Below are positions 1-9,342 of a stretch of DNA of 64,000 bases, piece after piece; position 1 is the stretch's first letter; each line of letters begins with the position of its first letter. The stretch is from Capilliphycus salinus (GTDB taxonomy: Bacteria; Cyanobacteriota; Cyanobacteriia; Cyanobacteriales; Microcoleaceae). The stretch spans positions 4,588,001 to 4,652,000 of the forward strand of contig NZ_CP178543.1 of assembly GCF_047276495.1 (NCBI RefSeq), written 5' to 3'. A program made the position numbers and the translations under genes. The notes under the pieces are model-generated. The model was given only the letters and a program-made list of their open reading frames with translations, did no database searches and was not told the DNA's origin.

Positions 1-197
1 AGATGAATTATGTTAATCGGCTGTTTGGTGTATTCCAACGCCTAGAAAATGCTCAAGACTTTGAGGGAACCGGGATAGGACTCGCCAATACTCGCCGGAT
101 TATTCACCGTCATCACGGACAAATTTGGGCGGAAGGAAGCCCCAACCAAGGAGCAACCTTTTATTTTAGTTTACCTCGCGAGCGACGCCAAATTTGA
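1..197 (+). CDS. Histidine kinase, C-terminal end (partial)
   Basis: Only the last ~65 residues lie in the window; the gene enters from the left edge, so the first ATG visible at base 3 is probably internal. The fragment carries the end of a HATPase_c domain: an F-box-like stretch (LFGVFQRL), the G2 box GTGIGLANTRRII, and the closing GATFYFSLP strand. This is the ATP-binding part of a sensor kinase, of the kind found in cyanobacterial phytochrome-like and PAS kinases. Its sensor domain and partner cannot be seen. A two-component gene follows about 200 bases downstream on the same strand, which fits a signalling cluster. Confidence 0.8.
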   Translation, partial: MNYVNRLFGVFQRLENAQDFEGTGIGLANTRRIIHRHHGQIWAEGSPNQGATFYFSLPRERRQI

Positions 198-440
198 AAA
201 GAATCTTTATTTTTTTTGGTTTTTAAAAAAATTTTGGTTAATATCAGTTATTAGTTCGCTTTTAAATGCCCCATCGATTCACAAAGTTCACCGTCTGTTA
301 AGATCTATTTATTCCTTGAGATAGAGATAGGGATTGGTAGCTTGTCATATCATTGCTAGAATGGCATCCCTTATGTTTAACTGAATTTAATGTACGCTCT
401 ATGGAATAGCTTATTTGTTCAAGTCTCCCCTCCCCCACCA

Positions 441-2390
441 ATGCTACAAATTCTCCTGTTAGAAGATGATCCGGTAGATGTCGAGTTAATTCAAACTCTA
501 CTCAAAAATGGAGGCATTGAAGCCGAATTTATCTGTGTTAATCAACGCTCCGATTTTGCGGAGTTCTTGAAAACACAATTGCCCGACTTGATTTTATCAG
601 ACTATGTACTGCCCAACTTTGACGGAATTACCGCCTTAGAAATTGCTCAACAATTCTGTCCTGAAGTCCCGTTTATTATGGTGTCCGGGATGTTGGGAGA
701 AGAACGGGCGATCGACACCCTCAAACAAGGCGCGACCGATTATGTTTTAAAACAGCGCTTGCAGCGATTAGTTCCTTCAGCCAAACGCGCATTGCGAGAA
801 AGTCAACAGCGAAAGGAACGCTTTCGGGTTGAGGAAGCCTTGCGTCAGAGGGATGACCTACTACAAGCGATCGTAGAAGCTTCTCCCGTTGCCATAATCA
901 CCCTCAGTCCCCAGAAACAAGTGATTACCTGGAATACTGCGGCTGAACGGATTTATGGTTGGCAGCCCTTAGAAGTAATTGATCGCCCGTTGTCGGTGAT
1001 TCTTCCCAAACAACAAGATCAATTTAATCGCTTATTTCAGCAGGCTCTAGAAAATCATACCCTAACCAACTACGAATTTCAACACCAGGGAAAAAATCAA
1101 GATTTAATTGAAATTAGCGTCTCCCTGGCGCCCCTGCACAACGCCGAAGGAAATGTCTGTGGAGTCGTAATGACAGCCATTGATATTACCGCTCGCAAAC
1201 GCATCGAAGCCGAGCGTTTTAACCTCCTCAAACGAGAGCAAACCGCCCGAGAACAAGCCGAAGCCGCCAACCGGGTTAAAGATGAATTTTTAGCCGTTCT
1301 TTCCCACGAATTGCGGACTCCTCTCAATTCAATTTTGGGATGGATTACCTTAATTCAACAGGGTAAACTCAACCAAATTACCCTCAATCAAGCCTTAGAA
1401 GTGATCGAACGGAACGCTTCTTTACAAACCCAATTAATCGAAGATTTACTCGATATTTCACGAATTAGTCGGGGAAAACTGAGTTTGAGTATTAACCCGG
1501 TTAATTTGATTGAGTTAATTGAAACCACCGCCGAAACGGTACGCCCTGCGGCGCAGGCGAAATCAATTTCTCTCGAACTGGTTTTAGATAGCAGTCTGGG
1601 TAGAATTGCGGGAGATGCCAATCGGCTTCAGCAAGTTTTTTGGAACTTATTTTCCAATGCGATTAAATTTACTATAAATAACGGTTCGGTCACAGTTCGA
1701 TTAAATAAAATAGACAATTCTTACGCTCAAATTCAAGTGATTGATTCGGGGATTGGGATTGAACCGAATTTCCTTCCTTATGTGTTTGAATATTTTCGTC
1801 AAGCCGATGCTTCCACCACGCGATCGCACGGGGGTTTGGGATTGGGTTTGGCGATCTCTCGTCATTTAGTTGAACTGCATGGCGGTACAATTAATGTCGA
1901 AAGTGAGGGAAAAGGAAAAGGGACAACTTTTACGGTGATGCTGCCGATTCAGCCGATTGAATCAGATTCCCAACAGCCCGAACAACTGATTGATAATGGC
2001 TTGAGCTTGCAAGATCTTAACATTATGATTGTTGAAGATCAAGCCGATGCGCGAGAGTTAATCAGGTTGGTTCTCGAACAACAAGGAGCGAAGGTCAACG
2101 AAGCAAGTTCGGGTCTAGAAGCGTTGGAAATGATTAAACAATCTCAACCGGATGTTTTAATTAGCGATATTGGAATGCCCGATGAAGATGGTTATACTTT
2201 TCTCAAAAAAGTGCGTTCTTTACCTCCCGAAAAAGGCGGTAATGTTCCGGCTTTGGCACTGACTGCTTATACTAAACTAGAGGATAAACAGCAAGCGATC
2301 GCCGCCGGATTTCAGATGCACTTGGGCAAACCCCTTGATATTACCGAATTGCTAAAAGCGGTTTATGAACTCAGCCCCAAGGCTCGTTAA
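441..2390 (+). CDS. Hybrid sensor histidine kinase (REC-PAS-HisKA-HATPase-REC)
   Basis: Soluble hybrid two-component kinase. I prefer the ATG at 441, because the receiver fold starts directly there (MLQILLLEDDPVD); an in-frame ATG at 390 would add 17 residues. Domains in order: receiver (acidic LLEDD, phospho-Asp in LILSDYVLP, Lys in YVLKQ), PAS (from about residue 135), HisKA with the H-box SHELRTPLNSILGW, HATPase_c (N box NLFSNAIKFT, DSGIGI, GLGLGLAISRHL), then a second receiver (IVEDQADA, SDIGMPDEDG, GKPLD). No membrane segment is seen, so it is probably cytosolic and takes input through its N-terminal receiver and PAS. The signal is unknown. Confidence 0.9.
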   Translation: MLQILLLEDDPVDVELIQTLLKNGGIEAEFICVNQRSDFAEFLKTQLPDLILSDYVLPNFDGITALEIAQQFCPEVPFIMVSGMLGEERAIDTLKQGATDYVLKQRLQRLVPSAKRALRESQQRKERFRVEEALRQRDDLLQAIVEASPVAIITLSPQKQVITWNTAAERIYGWQPLEVIDRPLSVILPKQQDQFNRLFQQALENHTLTNYEFQHQGKNQDLIEISVSLAPLHNAEGNVCGVVMTAIDITARKRIEAERFNLLKREQTAREQAEAANRVKDEFLAVLSHELRTPLNSILGWITLIQQGKLNQITLNQALEVIERNASLQTQLIEDLLDISRISRGKLSLSINPVNLIELIETTAETVRPAAQAKSISLELVLDSSLGRIAGDANRLQQVFWNLFSNAIKFTINNGSVTVRLNKIDNSYAQIQVIDSGIGIEPNFLPYVFEYFRQADASTTRSHGGLGLGLAISRHLVELHGGTINVESEGKGKGTTFTVMLPIQPIESDSQQPEQLIDNGLSLQDLNIMIVEDQADARELIRLVLEQQGAKVNEASSGLEALEMIKQSQPDVLISDIGMPDEDGYTFLKKVRSLPPEKGGNVPALALTAYTKLEDKQQAIAAGFQMHLGKPLDITELLKAVYELSPKAR

Positions 2391-2436
2391 TTTTTAGAGA
2401 ATTTAATTTTTAGAGAATTTATCGAGGTTTAAAACC

Positions 2437-2541
2437 ATGAAAGAACCCAAAAAAAATCGAGAGATTGATCCGGTGACTGTGGTGGCGATTATTGTCGCTA
2501 TTTTGTTTATTCCTCTGTTTATTGCCGGCTTTTTACCTTAA
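2437..2541 (+). CDS. 34-residue single-span membrane peptide
   Basis: A short open frame encoding a charged N-terminus (MKEPKKNREIDP) followed by one hydrophobic segment (about residues 13-33) and a stop. A GAGG ribosome-binding sequence lies about 9 bases before the ATG, and a strong terminator hairpin begins about 20 bases after the stop, so the unit looks like a genuine tiny gene following the hybrid kinase. I do not recognise a family. By form it resembles small single-pass proteins that attach to membrane complexes; that is inference only. Confidence 0.5.
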   Translation: MKEPKKNREIDPVTVVAIIVAILFIPLFIAGFLP

Positions 2542-2563
2542 TTATGTGATATTACTTTCTCCC

Positions 2564-2596
2564 AAAAACCCGGTTTCTTTTATAAACCGGGTTTTT
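2564..2596 (+). terminator. Rho-independent terminator
   Basis: Arms AAAAACCCGGTTT (2564-2576) and AAACCGGGTTTTT (2584-2596) form a perfect 13-bp stem with a 7-base loop and a T-run. It closes the unit of the hybrid kinase and the 34-residue peptide. Confidence 0.85.
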
Positions 2597-2744
2597 AAAT
2601 CCCCACTGTATATCATCTCCGACTCATCAATCCTCAGTGCTGTAGGGGCGCTCCTCAGCCAAGATATTTACTACTACTCCGAGATTGAATTAAACCCGCC
2701 CCACCCCCATAACAAAATTAATCAACCGGATCTAATATTGCTTT

Positions 2745-3152
2745 CTAAAAGTTGGCGATCGCCAATTCTTTTAAGGAATTATCTTCCAGCCAATGACCTA
2801 GCCTCGTGCATTCATTATCGGGTGGATTTCCTCGGTAGTTATTAGCATGATAGCCGATAAAATCTGCAAACATTTGGAGTGGAATTAAAATCGTGTCTAC
2901 TTCCATAGCATCGTCAAAACAAACCTTCTCCAGTTGAAATTTATAACCCGCCCACTTGACGGTTGAAAGACGATTATTGACCAAAAGTTCTAGGTTATAA
3001 ATAACGCAATTGCGTTCAAGGTCTGGATTTTTTTTCCCATAGGCAATACTCCAGTAAATATGGTGGCGGACAAAATAGATCCCCCTGACATCTTGACAAA
3101 CTTCTATTTCTATATCTTTTATATTCAGAAAACAACGTTTTAGCTGCTTCAT
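2745..3152 (-). CDS. Hypothetical protein, 135 aa
   Basis: Soluble-looking protein of mixed strand and helix character, with no signal peptide, no membrane segment and no motif I recognise. It contains several aromatic and charged stretches (VRHHIYWSIAYGKK, VNNRLSTVKWAGYKF) and three Cys in the first two thirds. It stands alone on the minus strand with about 200 bases free of genes on either side. It could be lineage-specific. The frame is long and closed by normal start and stop signals, but no homology supports it here. Confidence 0.5.
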   Translation of the reverse strand: MKQLKRCFLNIKDIEIEVCQDVRGIYFVRHHIYWSIAYGKKNPDLERNCVIYNLELLVNNRLSTVKWAGYKFQLEKVCFDDAMEVDTILIPLQMFADFIGYHANNYRGNPPDNECTRLGHWLEDNSLKELAIANF

Positions 3153-3398
3153 ATTTGACCTGCAATTATTGATACCGGCAAATCGCTAGATAATCCCCTG
3201 AATTCTGCGGAATATTGGGATTTTTCTAACCAATATGTGATCATATCCGGGAAATACCCTGACCGATAAACCCAGTGTCTTGGAGAAAGGGGGTGTGTAA
3301 TTTTCCCATCAGCATTTTAATTTTATCCTGAGATCCGCTTGCGAAACCCGTAGTCACTGAATAGTTGAAGTGATGATTAGCAAGCGCGAGGAAATCCA

Positions 3399-3683
3399 AT
3401 GTCAGACCGTGAACAAGTTCAAATTGATGGCTTTCGAGTCTCTGGTCCCGTTCAAGGGAAGCGAATTGAAGTTGAATTTGATGTCAAACCGACCCGAGAA
3501 AGAAAAAGTTCATCTTATTCTAATTCTTCCGATGAATGGGATTCCATTTGGTTTTTATTTATCCTGCTCTTTTCTTTAGTCTTTTTTGTGGGAAATACGG
3601 TCGGAACCGGCCCTAATCCTTTCCCCGATTCTTTCTATCCCTCTAGCTCAAATTTGAATTCTTTATCCCGATCCAATCGGTAA
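3399..3683 (+). CDS. Small single-span membrane protein, 94 aa
   Basis: The first ~40 residues are hydrophilic (VQIDGFRVSGPVQGKRIEVEF), followed by an acidic Ser-rich patch, one hydrophobic span (about residues 49-68, WFLFILLFSLVFFVG) and a short Ser/Pro/Asn-rich tail. A GAGG-type ribosome-binding sequence precedes the ATG. An overlapping frame starting at 3370 is a shadow. The family is not recognised. Confidence 0.55.
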   Translation: MSDREQVQIDGFRVSGPVQGKRIEVEFDVKPTRERKSSSYSNSSDEWDSIWFLFILLFSLVFFVGNTVGTGPNPFPDSFYPSSSNLNSLSRSNR

Positions 3684-3720
3684 ATCTGGGATGATGAATA
3701 TTATTGATCAATTCGAGTTA

Positions 3721-3823
3721 ATTCACAATTCACAACTTGAGGGTTAAAACTCTTAAATAACTAGATTAGACCTTTTTTTTTCAGTCTAATCTAAAAAACG
3801 AGCAAGATTTGTGAATTGTGAAT
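3721..3823. repeat. Nested inverted repeat between convergent genes
   Basis: Outer arms ATTCACAATTCACAA (3721-3735) and TTGTGAATTGTGAAT (3809-3823) are exact reverse complements. Inside lies a second hairpin, AGATTAGAC (3763-3771) with GTCTAATCT (3784-3792). It sits between the 94-aa gene and the convergent ydcF-like gene. It could act as a two-way terminator or be a small MITE-like element. Confidence 0.6.
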
Positions 3824-3857
3824 CGGCAATTTTTTGGGGATGCTTTTGAGTTCTCCC

Positions 3858-4844
3858 TTAAATACCCGCAGCCAACCAACCGCGAATAAAGTAATAGAAT
3901 GTAATGATATATTCCTCCACTACATCCGTCGTTAATAAAAGAGCTTCAGCGCTAGGTAAGAAGTCTTTACCCGCAACTCGCCGTTGGTATTTTTCATCGG
4001 GGAGAGAAGCATAAAAGTTGGTCGGAGCCGGAATCACTTTAAAGCCGACATCGGCAAAAGTTAAACTCGCCCGACGCATTTCTAGAGCAGAAGTCACCAA
4101 AATAATCGCCCGTCCCAAGTCTCGTTTTTTGGCAATTTGTTGAATAGAAACGGCGCTATCGTACAAGGTTCCATCGGATGTATCCTTGATAATGACACTG
4201 GAAGGAACCCCCATTCCCACCAATAATCGAGCGATATAATCGGCTTCGACAACCGGTTGAATGTACTCATTTCTTGAACCGGCACTAACGATCATGATCG
4301 GCGCCAAACCATCTTTATAGAGTTTAGCCGCATAGGGAATGCGATCGCCAATTCGAGTCAGTTGAACTTGAGTGGTATAGGGAAGCTTGGGTTCAGTGGT
4401 TCCCGAACCGAGTAAAACAATCGCTTCGGCCCTTTCTCCGCAACACAAATCCGTTTGAACCGTTTCAATGGCAGTTTTTTCTAATTGAAAAGCCAACCAT
4501 TGAGCAACAAACGGCATACTGGAAAGAATTAAAATCAGTAAGGCCGTTAAAATTAAATTCGGTCCGGGATTACCAATTCCCCCCTTATTAATTTGAGCCG
4601 CCGCTAAAATTAACAACAAAATCGAGAAGCCGAGCGGCTTAATAAACACCGACAAAAGACTCAAAATGGCGAGTCCGATGGGGCTATCGGGTGCGGTAAA
4701 GGCAATCAGCAACAAAAATACAGCCAGTAGGAACCACAGCCGACCGACTAAATTACCCTCTTTGCTAACAATCAGTTTCCATAATCTAAAGATAATGGTT
4801 CCAATTAGCAGCAACAATAACAGTCGAGTGAGTTGTACAAACAT
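3858..4844 (-). CDS. YdcF/SanA-family (DUF218) membrane protein
   Basis: A membrane protein of about 330 residues. The N-terminal ~125 residues hold four or so hydrophobic segments; the rest is a DUF218 domain, recognised from AEAIVLLGSG, the RIPYAAKLYKDG stretch, IMIVSAG, the E-A-x-Y-I-A motif, VIIKDTSDGTLYDSAV and IILVTSALEMRRA. DUF218 proteins (YdcF, SanA, ElyC) act at the envelope; ElyC of E. coli affects lipid-carrier and peptidoglycan metabolism. The exact reaction is not established. The gene is isolated on the minus strand. Length and topology fit the ElyC-like members with a membrane N-terminus. Confidence 0.8.
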   Translation of the reverse strand: MFVQLTRLLLLLLIGTIIFRLWKLIVSKEGNLVGRLWFLLAVFLLLIAFTAPDSPIGLAILSLLSVFIKPLGFSILLLILAAAQINKGGIGNPGPNLILTALLILILSSMPFVAQWLAFQLEKTAIETVQTDLCCGERAEAIVLLGSGTTEPKLPYTTQVQLTRIGDRIPYAAKLYKDGLAPIMIVSAGSRNEYIQPVVEADYIARLLVGMGVPSSVIIKDTSDGTLYDSAVSIQQIAKKRDLGRAIILVTSALEMRRASLTFADVGFKVIPAPTNFYASLPDEKYQRRVAGKDFLPSAEALLLTTDVVEEYIITFYYFIRGWLAAGI

Positions 4845-5086
4845 TGTGTCTGTTGTTCAAGATGAGTGGTTAAACGTTTGTTGGGTGGAAAACTTTAGAC
4901 CATCCAACTGGATATTATCGGCAGAAAACAGAAACTTCCGCTTTTTCCTCAACAGTCCACCCCAAATGAATGGCCAACTGAGATGGAAATTCCAATTTGG
5001 ATATGGCTAAAGTTTACAGAAACGATGGGCAGTTTTAAAGCCTATTCTCAATATTAGTCAAGCTGATCAAACGGTCAACAGAATTT

Positions 5087-6589
5087 TCACGGTTTTTGCT
5101 TTGAGCGACGTTGTAACTCATACTCAACCGCTTCGACTACCGTTTCCACCACTTGCACCCGAGCGGAATACTTACAATTGGCCCCTACAATTGTCCAAGG
5201 TGCCGTCGGTGTATGAGTGCGTTGAATCATCTGGTTAACGGCCACCTCATAAAAAGGCCATTTTTCCCGATTGCGCCAATCTTCATCGGTGAGCTTATAC
5301 TGTTTAAAAGGATTGTCTTTACGCGCAGCAAATCGCTTCAGTTGTTCGTCTAAGTCGATGTGCAGCCAAAACTTCACCAACACATAACCGGCACTGGTAA
5401 GCTGTTCTTCAAATTCGTTAATTTCTCGATAGGCCCGTCGCCATTCTTCATCTGTCGCAAAGCCTTCGACCCGTTCAACCAAAACTCGACCGTACCAACT
5501 GCGGTCAAAAATCCCAATTTTCCCGGCCGGCGGTAAACGTCGCCAAAACCGCCACAGATAATGATGGCTTTTTTCCTCATCCGTCGGCGCCGCAAAGGGT
5601 TGCACTTGATAGCTGCGGGGATCTAAAATATCGGTGAGCCGTTTAATTGCCCCGCCTTTTCCGGCCGCATCCCAACCTTCAAACACCGCCAACACCGGAA
5701 TTTGTTGTTCGTAAATGTCCCGTTGCAGCTTACCCAAACGGGCCTGTTGTTGGGAGAGTTTGTGTTTGTAGTCGTCTTCGGAGAGAGTATGAGTTAAATC
5801 GACTTGTCCGAGGGGATTGGGTTCGGTGGGGTCGAGGTGGTCTTGTAGCGGGGTTCTCACCGGCGGCAGTTGAACCTGTAACCGGTCCAATCCTTCTTTG
5901 AGGGTGGCAACCATTGCCGAGAGAACTTTAATTCGAGCATAGCGTTGATTATCGCCTTCTACCAACGTCCAAGGTGCCGCGCCGGTGCTGGTATGAATTA
6001 ACATATCTTCGGCGAAGGCTAAATAGGTGTCATAATTTTTTTCTTGTTGCCAATCTTCTGAACGAACTTGCCACGCTTTTAACTCGTCTTTGGCGGCTTT
6101 TTTCAGGCGACGCTTGAGTTCTTTTTGGCTAATATGAATCCAAAATTTTGCAATTACCGCCCCATCGTCTACCATTTGGCGTTCAAAGGCGTTAATTTGT
6201 CGCATCGCCATCGGTACTTCGGCTTCGGTCAGTCGTCCAAATAGTCTATCTTCGAGAACGTGGGTATACCAACTGTGGTAAAAAATGCCGATTTGACCTT
6301 GGGCGGGGAGTTTTTGCCAAAATCGCCACATAAACGGATAGCGGCGTTCTTCTCGGGTTGGCGGCCAAATAGGATGGACAATAAATCCTCGCGGGTCCAT
6401 GTAGCCGACCATTTTTTTGACGAGCGCCCCTTTTCCGGCGGCGGCCCAACCTTCCAAGACTATCATAGCGGGAAGTTTCTTTTCCCAACAGGTTTGTTGC
6501 AGCGATCGCAATTTTTGCATTAAGCTTTCAATCTGGCTGTTATAGGTTTCTTTGTCGAGCGTTAAATTGAGATCGAGTGTATCGAGCAT
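5087..6589 (-). CDS. pap: Two-domain polyphosphate kinase 2 (polyphosphate:AMP phosphotransferase type)
   Basis: Two tandem PPK2 domains, each with a Walker A motif: GWAAAGKG (residues 47-54) and GWDAAGKGG (about residue 303), and each with a DPRG/DPRS-type and a WRFWQKLP/WRFWRRLP-type lid motif. Single-domain PPK2 enzymes make NTP from NDP; two-domain enzymes of about 500 residues are typically class II, phosphorylating AMP to ADP with polyphosphate. In the first copy the lid reads FYHSWYTHVLEDR, in the second FDRSWYGRVLVER. The second therefore keeps the canonical D-R-S-W-Y-G-R-V and is the likely catalytic half, as in known PAP enzymes. Cytosolic. Confidence 0.88.
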   Translation of the reverse strand: MLDTLDLNLTLDKETYNSQIESLMQKLRSLQQTCWEKKLPAMIVLEGWAAAGKGALVKKMVGYMDPRGFIVHPIWPPTREERRYPFMWRFWQKLPAQGQIGIFYHSWYTHVLEDRLFGRLTEAEVPMAMRQINAFERQMVDDGAVIAKFWIHISQKELKRRLKKAAKDELKAWQVRSEDWQQEKNYDTYLAFAEDMLIHTSTGAAPWTLVEGDNQRYARIKVLSAMVATLKEGLDRLQVQLPPVRTPLQDHLDPTEPNPLGQVDLTHTLSEDDYKHKLSQQQARLGKLQRDIYEQQIPVLAVFEGWDAAGKGGAIKRLTDILDPRSYQVQPFAAPTDEEKSHHYLWRFWRRLPPAGKIGIFDRSWYGRVLVERVEGFATDEEWRRAYREINEFEEQLTSAGYVLVKFWLHIDLDEQLKRFAARKDNPFKQYKLTDEDWRNREKWPFYEVAVNQMIQRTHTPTAPWTIVGANCKYSARVQVVETVVEAVEYELQRRSKQKP

Positions 6590-6832
6590 GAATTGATCGT
6601 TGTCACTATAAAAGTCAAGTCTAACTGTTCTGCGGACAGTCCCGCACGGTTGAAGTTGAAAATTTTTTTGAAGAAGTGAGAAGACAGCTTAATCAAAAAT
6701 AGAGAAAGATTTAGCCTTGTCATTTTCTTGTCATTTTGTGGCGTTATTGTTTAAACCATGAGAAGTTAACCCGTCTTAACGGTCTACTTCCCAATACATC
6801 TATTTAAAATTATTCTTTTTTGGAGAGTTCCC

Positions 6833-7132
6833 ATGAAATTAGAAATCATCGGCACAATTGTACTCGGTGTGGTTGCGGTGACTGTTTTTCCCGGTATTGT
6901 TCAAGCCAATAATGGTTCTTTTTCCGGTACCATTGAACGGGTTTGGGAAGATGGTTTCCGCTTGCAAAGTGACAATCGGGCGATTACCGTTGATTCTTGG
7001 GATGTTTGCGGAGATAATACCGCTCGTCATCTGTCTGCCGGGGAACAGGTGACTGTTGTGGGTGAGTTTGAGATGGGAGAATTTGATGCGTTTTCAATTA
7101 CGAAAGCCGATGGTGTAGCCGTTTGTCAATAA
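6833..7132 (+). CDS. Small secreted protein with OB-like fold
   Basis: N-terminal signal peptide (hydrophobic about residues 5-22, cleavage near VQANN), then a ~75-residue beta-rich domain with the pattern FSGTIERVWEDGFRLQSDNRAITVDSW...GEQVTVVGEFE. This resembles the OB-fold periplasmic domains of the DUF5666/YgiW type, but I cannot assign the family firmly. Two Cys (VCGD and the C-terminal VCQ) could form a disulfide. A GGAG ribosome-binding sequence lies about 8 bases upstream, and a terminator hairpin follows at 7241. Confidence 0.65.
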   Translation: MKLEIIGTIVLGVVAVTVFPGIVQANNGSFSGTIERVWEDGFRLQSDNRAITVDSWDVCGDNTARHLSAGEQVTVVGEFEMGEFDAFSITKADGVAVCQ

Positions 7133-7240
7133 TAATTTCGCTTCACTGTTCTGTTACAGCTTTCTATTTTATTGGGCTGGTATTTTATCATTGACTTGAC
7201 TTTCTGTTTGGATTGGATTTGTGAAATCTATGGGTAGTTC

Positions 7241-7273
7241 TCCTCGGCTTTTTCAAAAAGCTGAGGATTTTTT
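7241..7273 (+). terminator. Rho-independent terminator
   Basis: TCCTCGGCTTTTT (7241-7253) pairs with AAAAAGCTGAGGA (7255-7267) with one G-T pair. A run of six T follows. It closes the small secreted-protein gene. Confidence 0.75.
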
Positions 7274-7411
7274 ATCACCCAATCTTGCCGAGGATTAAGT
7301 TGTCGGAAAGTCAAACGGATGAATTTCAGTTTTTTTTAAGATGAGTGATCTGTTCATCGTGATAAACTGGCAAATTAAATAAACCCCGATTTCCGAAAAG
7401 GTTAATCCGGC

Positions 7412-7828
7412 ATGAATTTTATTGCTAAACGTCAACTCCTGCTGAAAGTTTTTCTGCTCGCTTGTATAATTTCTACGGCTATTCACTTTACCGATAATTA
7501 TCTTTATATTGAGCAATATCCCCAACCCGATTGGATTACTCCCCGTTCAATTTATGTATCGTGGATAATTTGGACAATGATTGGTATTGTCGGTTACGGC
7601 TTGTATCGCAGTCAAAGATTTTGGCTGGCTTATCTCTGTTTAACCCTCTATTCATTTTCAGGTTTAGATAGTTTAGCGCATTATTGCTTTGGAACTTGGT
7701 CAGATTTCTCATTGAAAATGCACTTTTTTATCCTCACCGATGGATTAACCGGTTTAACGGTTTTAGGATTTACACTGTGGTCGGGATTAATTATTCGAGA
7801 ACAATTTAGCGAGACTGTTGCTGAGTAA
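7412..7828 (+). CDS. Four-span membrane protein, unknown function
   Basis: A 138-residue integral membrane protein with about four hydrophobic helices (residues ~10-28, 47-65, 69-87 and 103-125). Conserved-looking polar residues sit in the membrane (HFTDNYLYIEQYP, DSLAHYCFG). I do not recognise a named family with confidence. It stands alone between a terminator and the DUF1611 gene. Confidence 0.6.
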   Translation: MNFIAKRQLLLKVFLLACIISTAIHFTDNYLYIEQYPQPDWITPRSIYVSWIIWTMIGIVGYGLYRSQRFWLAYLCLTLYSFSGLDSLAHYCFGTWSDFSLKMHFFILTDGLTGLTVLGFTLWSGLIIREQFSETVAE

Positions 7829-7969
7829 TAACGAGCGGGATTTGTATTGATGAGGCGGCTAGTTATTTTTTGACGGCGATCGCAGACTTACAAACAGGCG
7901 GTATGATTAAGTTCAACCGATCAATAACTATTTTATAGCGATCGCTAGTTATCTAGAACTCAAACCGAT

Positions 7970-9046
7970 ATGACCCCTGAAAATCCCCAATCTCAAATCC
8001 AAGCGGGGCGGTTAGCCATCCTGTTACATGAAGGTATTCTCGGTTCTGTTGGTAAAACGGGACTGTCTTTGCTGCGCTATTCTCAGGCTAATATTGTCGC
8101 AGTCATCGATCGCGACTGTGCGGGACAGTCCTTATGTGAACTGACGGGAATTAACCGAGATGTGCCGATTGTGGCTTCGGTGAAGGATGCGATCGCTTAT
8201 AATCCCAATATTCTAATGATTGGAATTGCACCGTCAGGGGGCGCTTTACCGGAGGAATGGTGGGTCGATCTCGATGGGGCGTTAGAAGCGGAATTATCGA
8301 TTGTTAACGGCTTACATACCCAATTAATTCCTTTAGTTGAACAACGACATCAAAATAAGATTAACCAAATTCTAAAGCCTCAACAATGGATTTGGGATAT
8401 TCGTCAAGAACCACCGGGTTTAAAAATTGCCAGCGCTGCGGCGCGTCAACTGAGTTGTCGGCGAGTTTTAACCGTTGGAACCGATATGGCAATTGGGAAA
8501 ATGTCAACCGGTTTAGAACTCAATAAAACTGCAAAACAACGGGGAATTCGATCTAAATTTCTCGCCACCGGTCAAGGGGGATTAATGTTAGGAGAAGATG
8601 GCATTCCCTTAGACTCGGTGCGGGTCGATTTTGCAGCCGGTGCGGTGGAACAAATGGTAATGCGGTTTGGAAGCGATTATGATTTACTAATCGTTGAAGG
8701 ACAGGGTTCGTTAATTCATCCGGGTTCAACGGCGACTTTACCCCTGTTGCGGGGAAGTCAACCGACGGATTTAATTTTAGCCCATCGTGCCGGACAAACT
8801 CATATTCGCAATCATCCTCATGTGGTTATTCCTCCTTTATCTCAGGTGATTGAATTATACGAAAATGTTGCTTGTGTGGGGGGCGCGATGGAATCTGCAA
8901 AAATTGTCGGAATTAGCCTGAATACTTATGGTTTAGCCGAAGATGTAGCTAACGAAGCGATCGCGCAAGTTCAATCCGAAACGGGTTTACCTTGTACGGA
9001 TACGGTTCGGTTTGGGGGAGGGATTTTACTGGATGCACTACTGTAA
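7970..9046 (+). CDS. DUF1611 (DgcN-like) protein
   Basis: A 358-residue cytosolic protein of the DUF1611 family: Rossmann-like N-terminal half (VAVIDRDCAG, MIGIAPSGG) and a P-loop-containing C-terminal half (GTDMAIGKMSTGLEL, then LIVEGQGSLIHPG). The family was long annotated as NAD-dependent epimerase-like. Characterised marine members (DgcN) have been reported to act in D-glutamate catabolism as N-acetyltransferases; I recall this from the literature and cannot confirm it for this protein. No partner dehydrogenase or dipeptide epimerase is adjacent. HIP1 sites lie just upstream. Confidence 0.75.
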   Translation: MTPENPQSQIQAGRLAILLHEGILGSVGKTGLSLLRYSQANIVAVIDRDCAGQSLCELTGINRDVPIVASVKDAIAYNPNILMIGIAPSGGALPEEWWVDLDGALEAELSIVNGLHTQLIPLVEQRHQNKINQILKPQQWIWDIRQEPPGLKIASAAARQLSCRRVLTVGTDMAIGKMSTGLELNKTAKQRGIRSKFLATGQGGLMLGEDGIPLDSVRVDFAAGAVEQMVMRFGSDYDLLIVEGQGSLIHPGSTATLPLLRGSQPTDLILAHRAGQTHIRNHPHVVIPPLSQVIELYENVACVGGAMESAKIVGISLNTYGLAEDVANEAIAQVQSETGLPCTDTVRFGGGILLDALL

Positions 9047-9049
9047 ACA

Positions 9050-9240
9050 GTCACCAGTGTTTTCAGTTGTCAGTTATGCAGTAAGCAGTAACCAGTGACC
9101 AATAATCAGCGATCAGTGACCAGTTACAGGTGATAGGTTACAGGGAAGATTGATAATTGATAATGGATAATTCATCACTGTTCACTGATTACTGGTCACT
9201 GTTCACTGTAAAAACTGGTCACTGTAAACTGTAGAACTGT
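9050..9240. repeat. Cluster of degenerate CAGTGACCAGT / ACTGGTCACTG repeats
   Basis: Short overlapping direct and inverted copies of AGTGACCAGT-like words fill most of the gap between the DUF1611 gene and the glycosyltransferase. They include the mirrored pair around 9110 (CAGTGACCAGT) and 9190 (TACTGGTCACTG). No frame is present. A related short word (CACTGTAAACTG) recurs at 62505-62540, so this is a dispersed family in this genome. Confidence 0.65.
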
Positions 9241-9342
9241 CCCCTGTTCCTTCTCCCGACAATAAACCCGTTTATGGTAGCCAATCGAGACCAGATCGGT
9301 TAGTCTCAATAGTAGTGTGTGTGAGGTGGTTAAAAAAATCTT

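Noticed and set aside
2492..2845. 117-codon frame between the kinase and the 135-aa gene
   Set aside because: It overlaps the small membrane peptide, crosses a strong terminator and ends within the opposite gene; composition is not protein-like.
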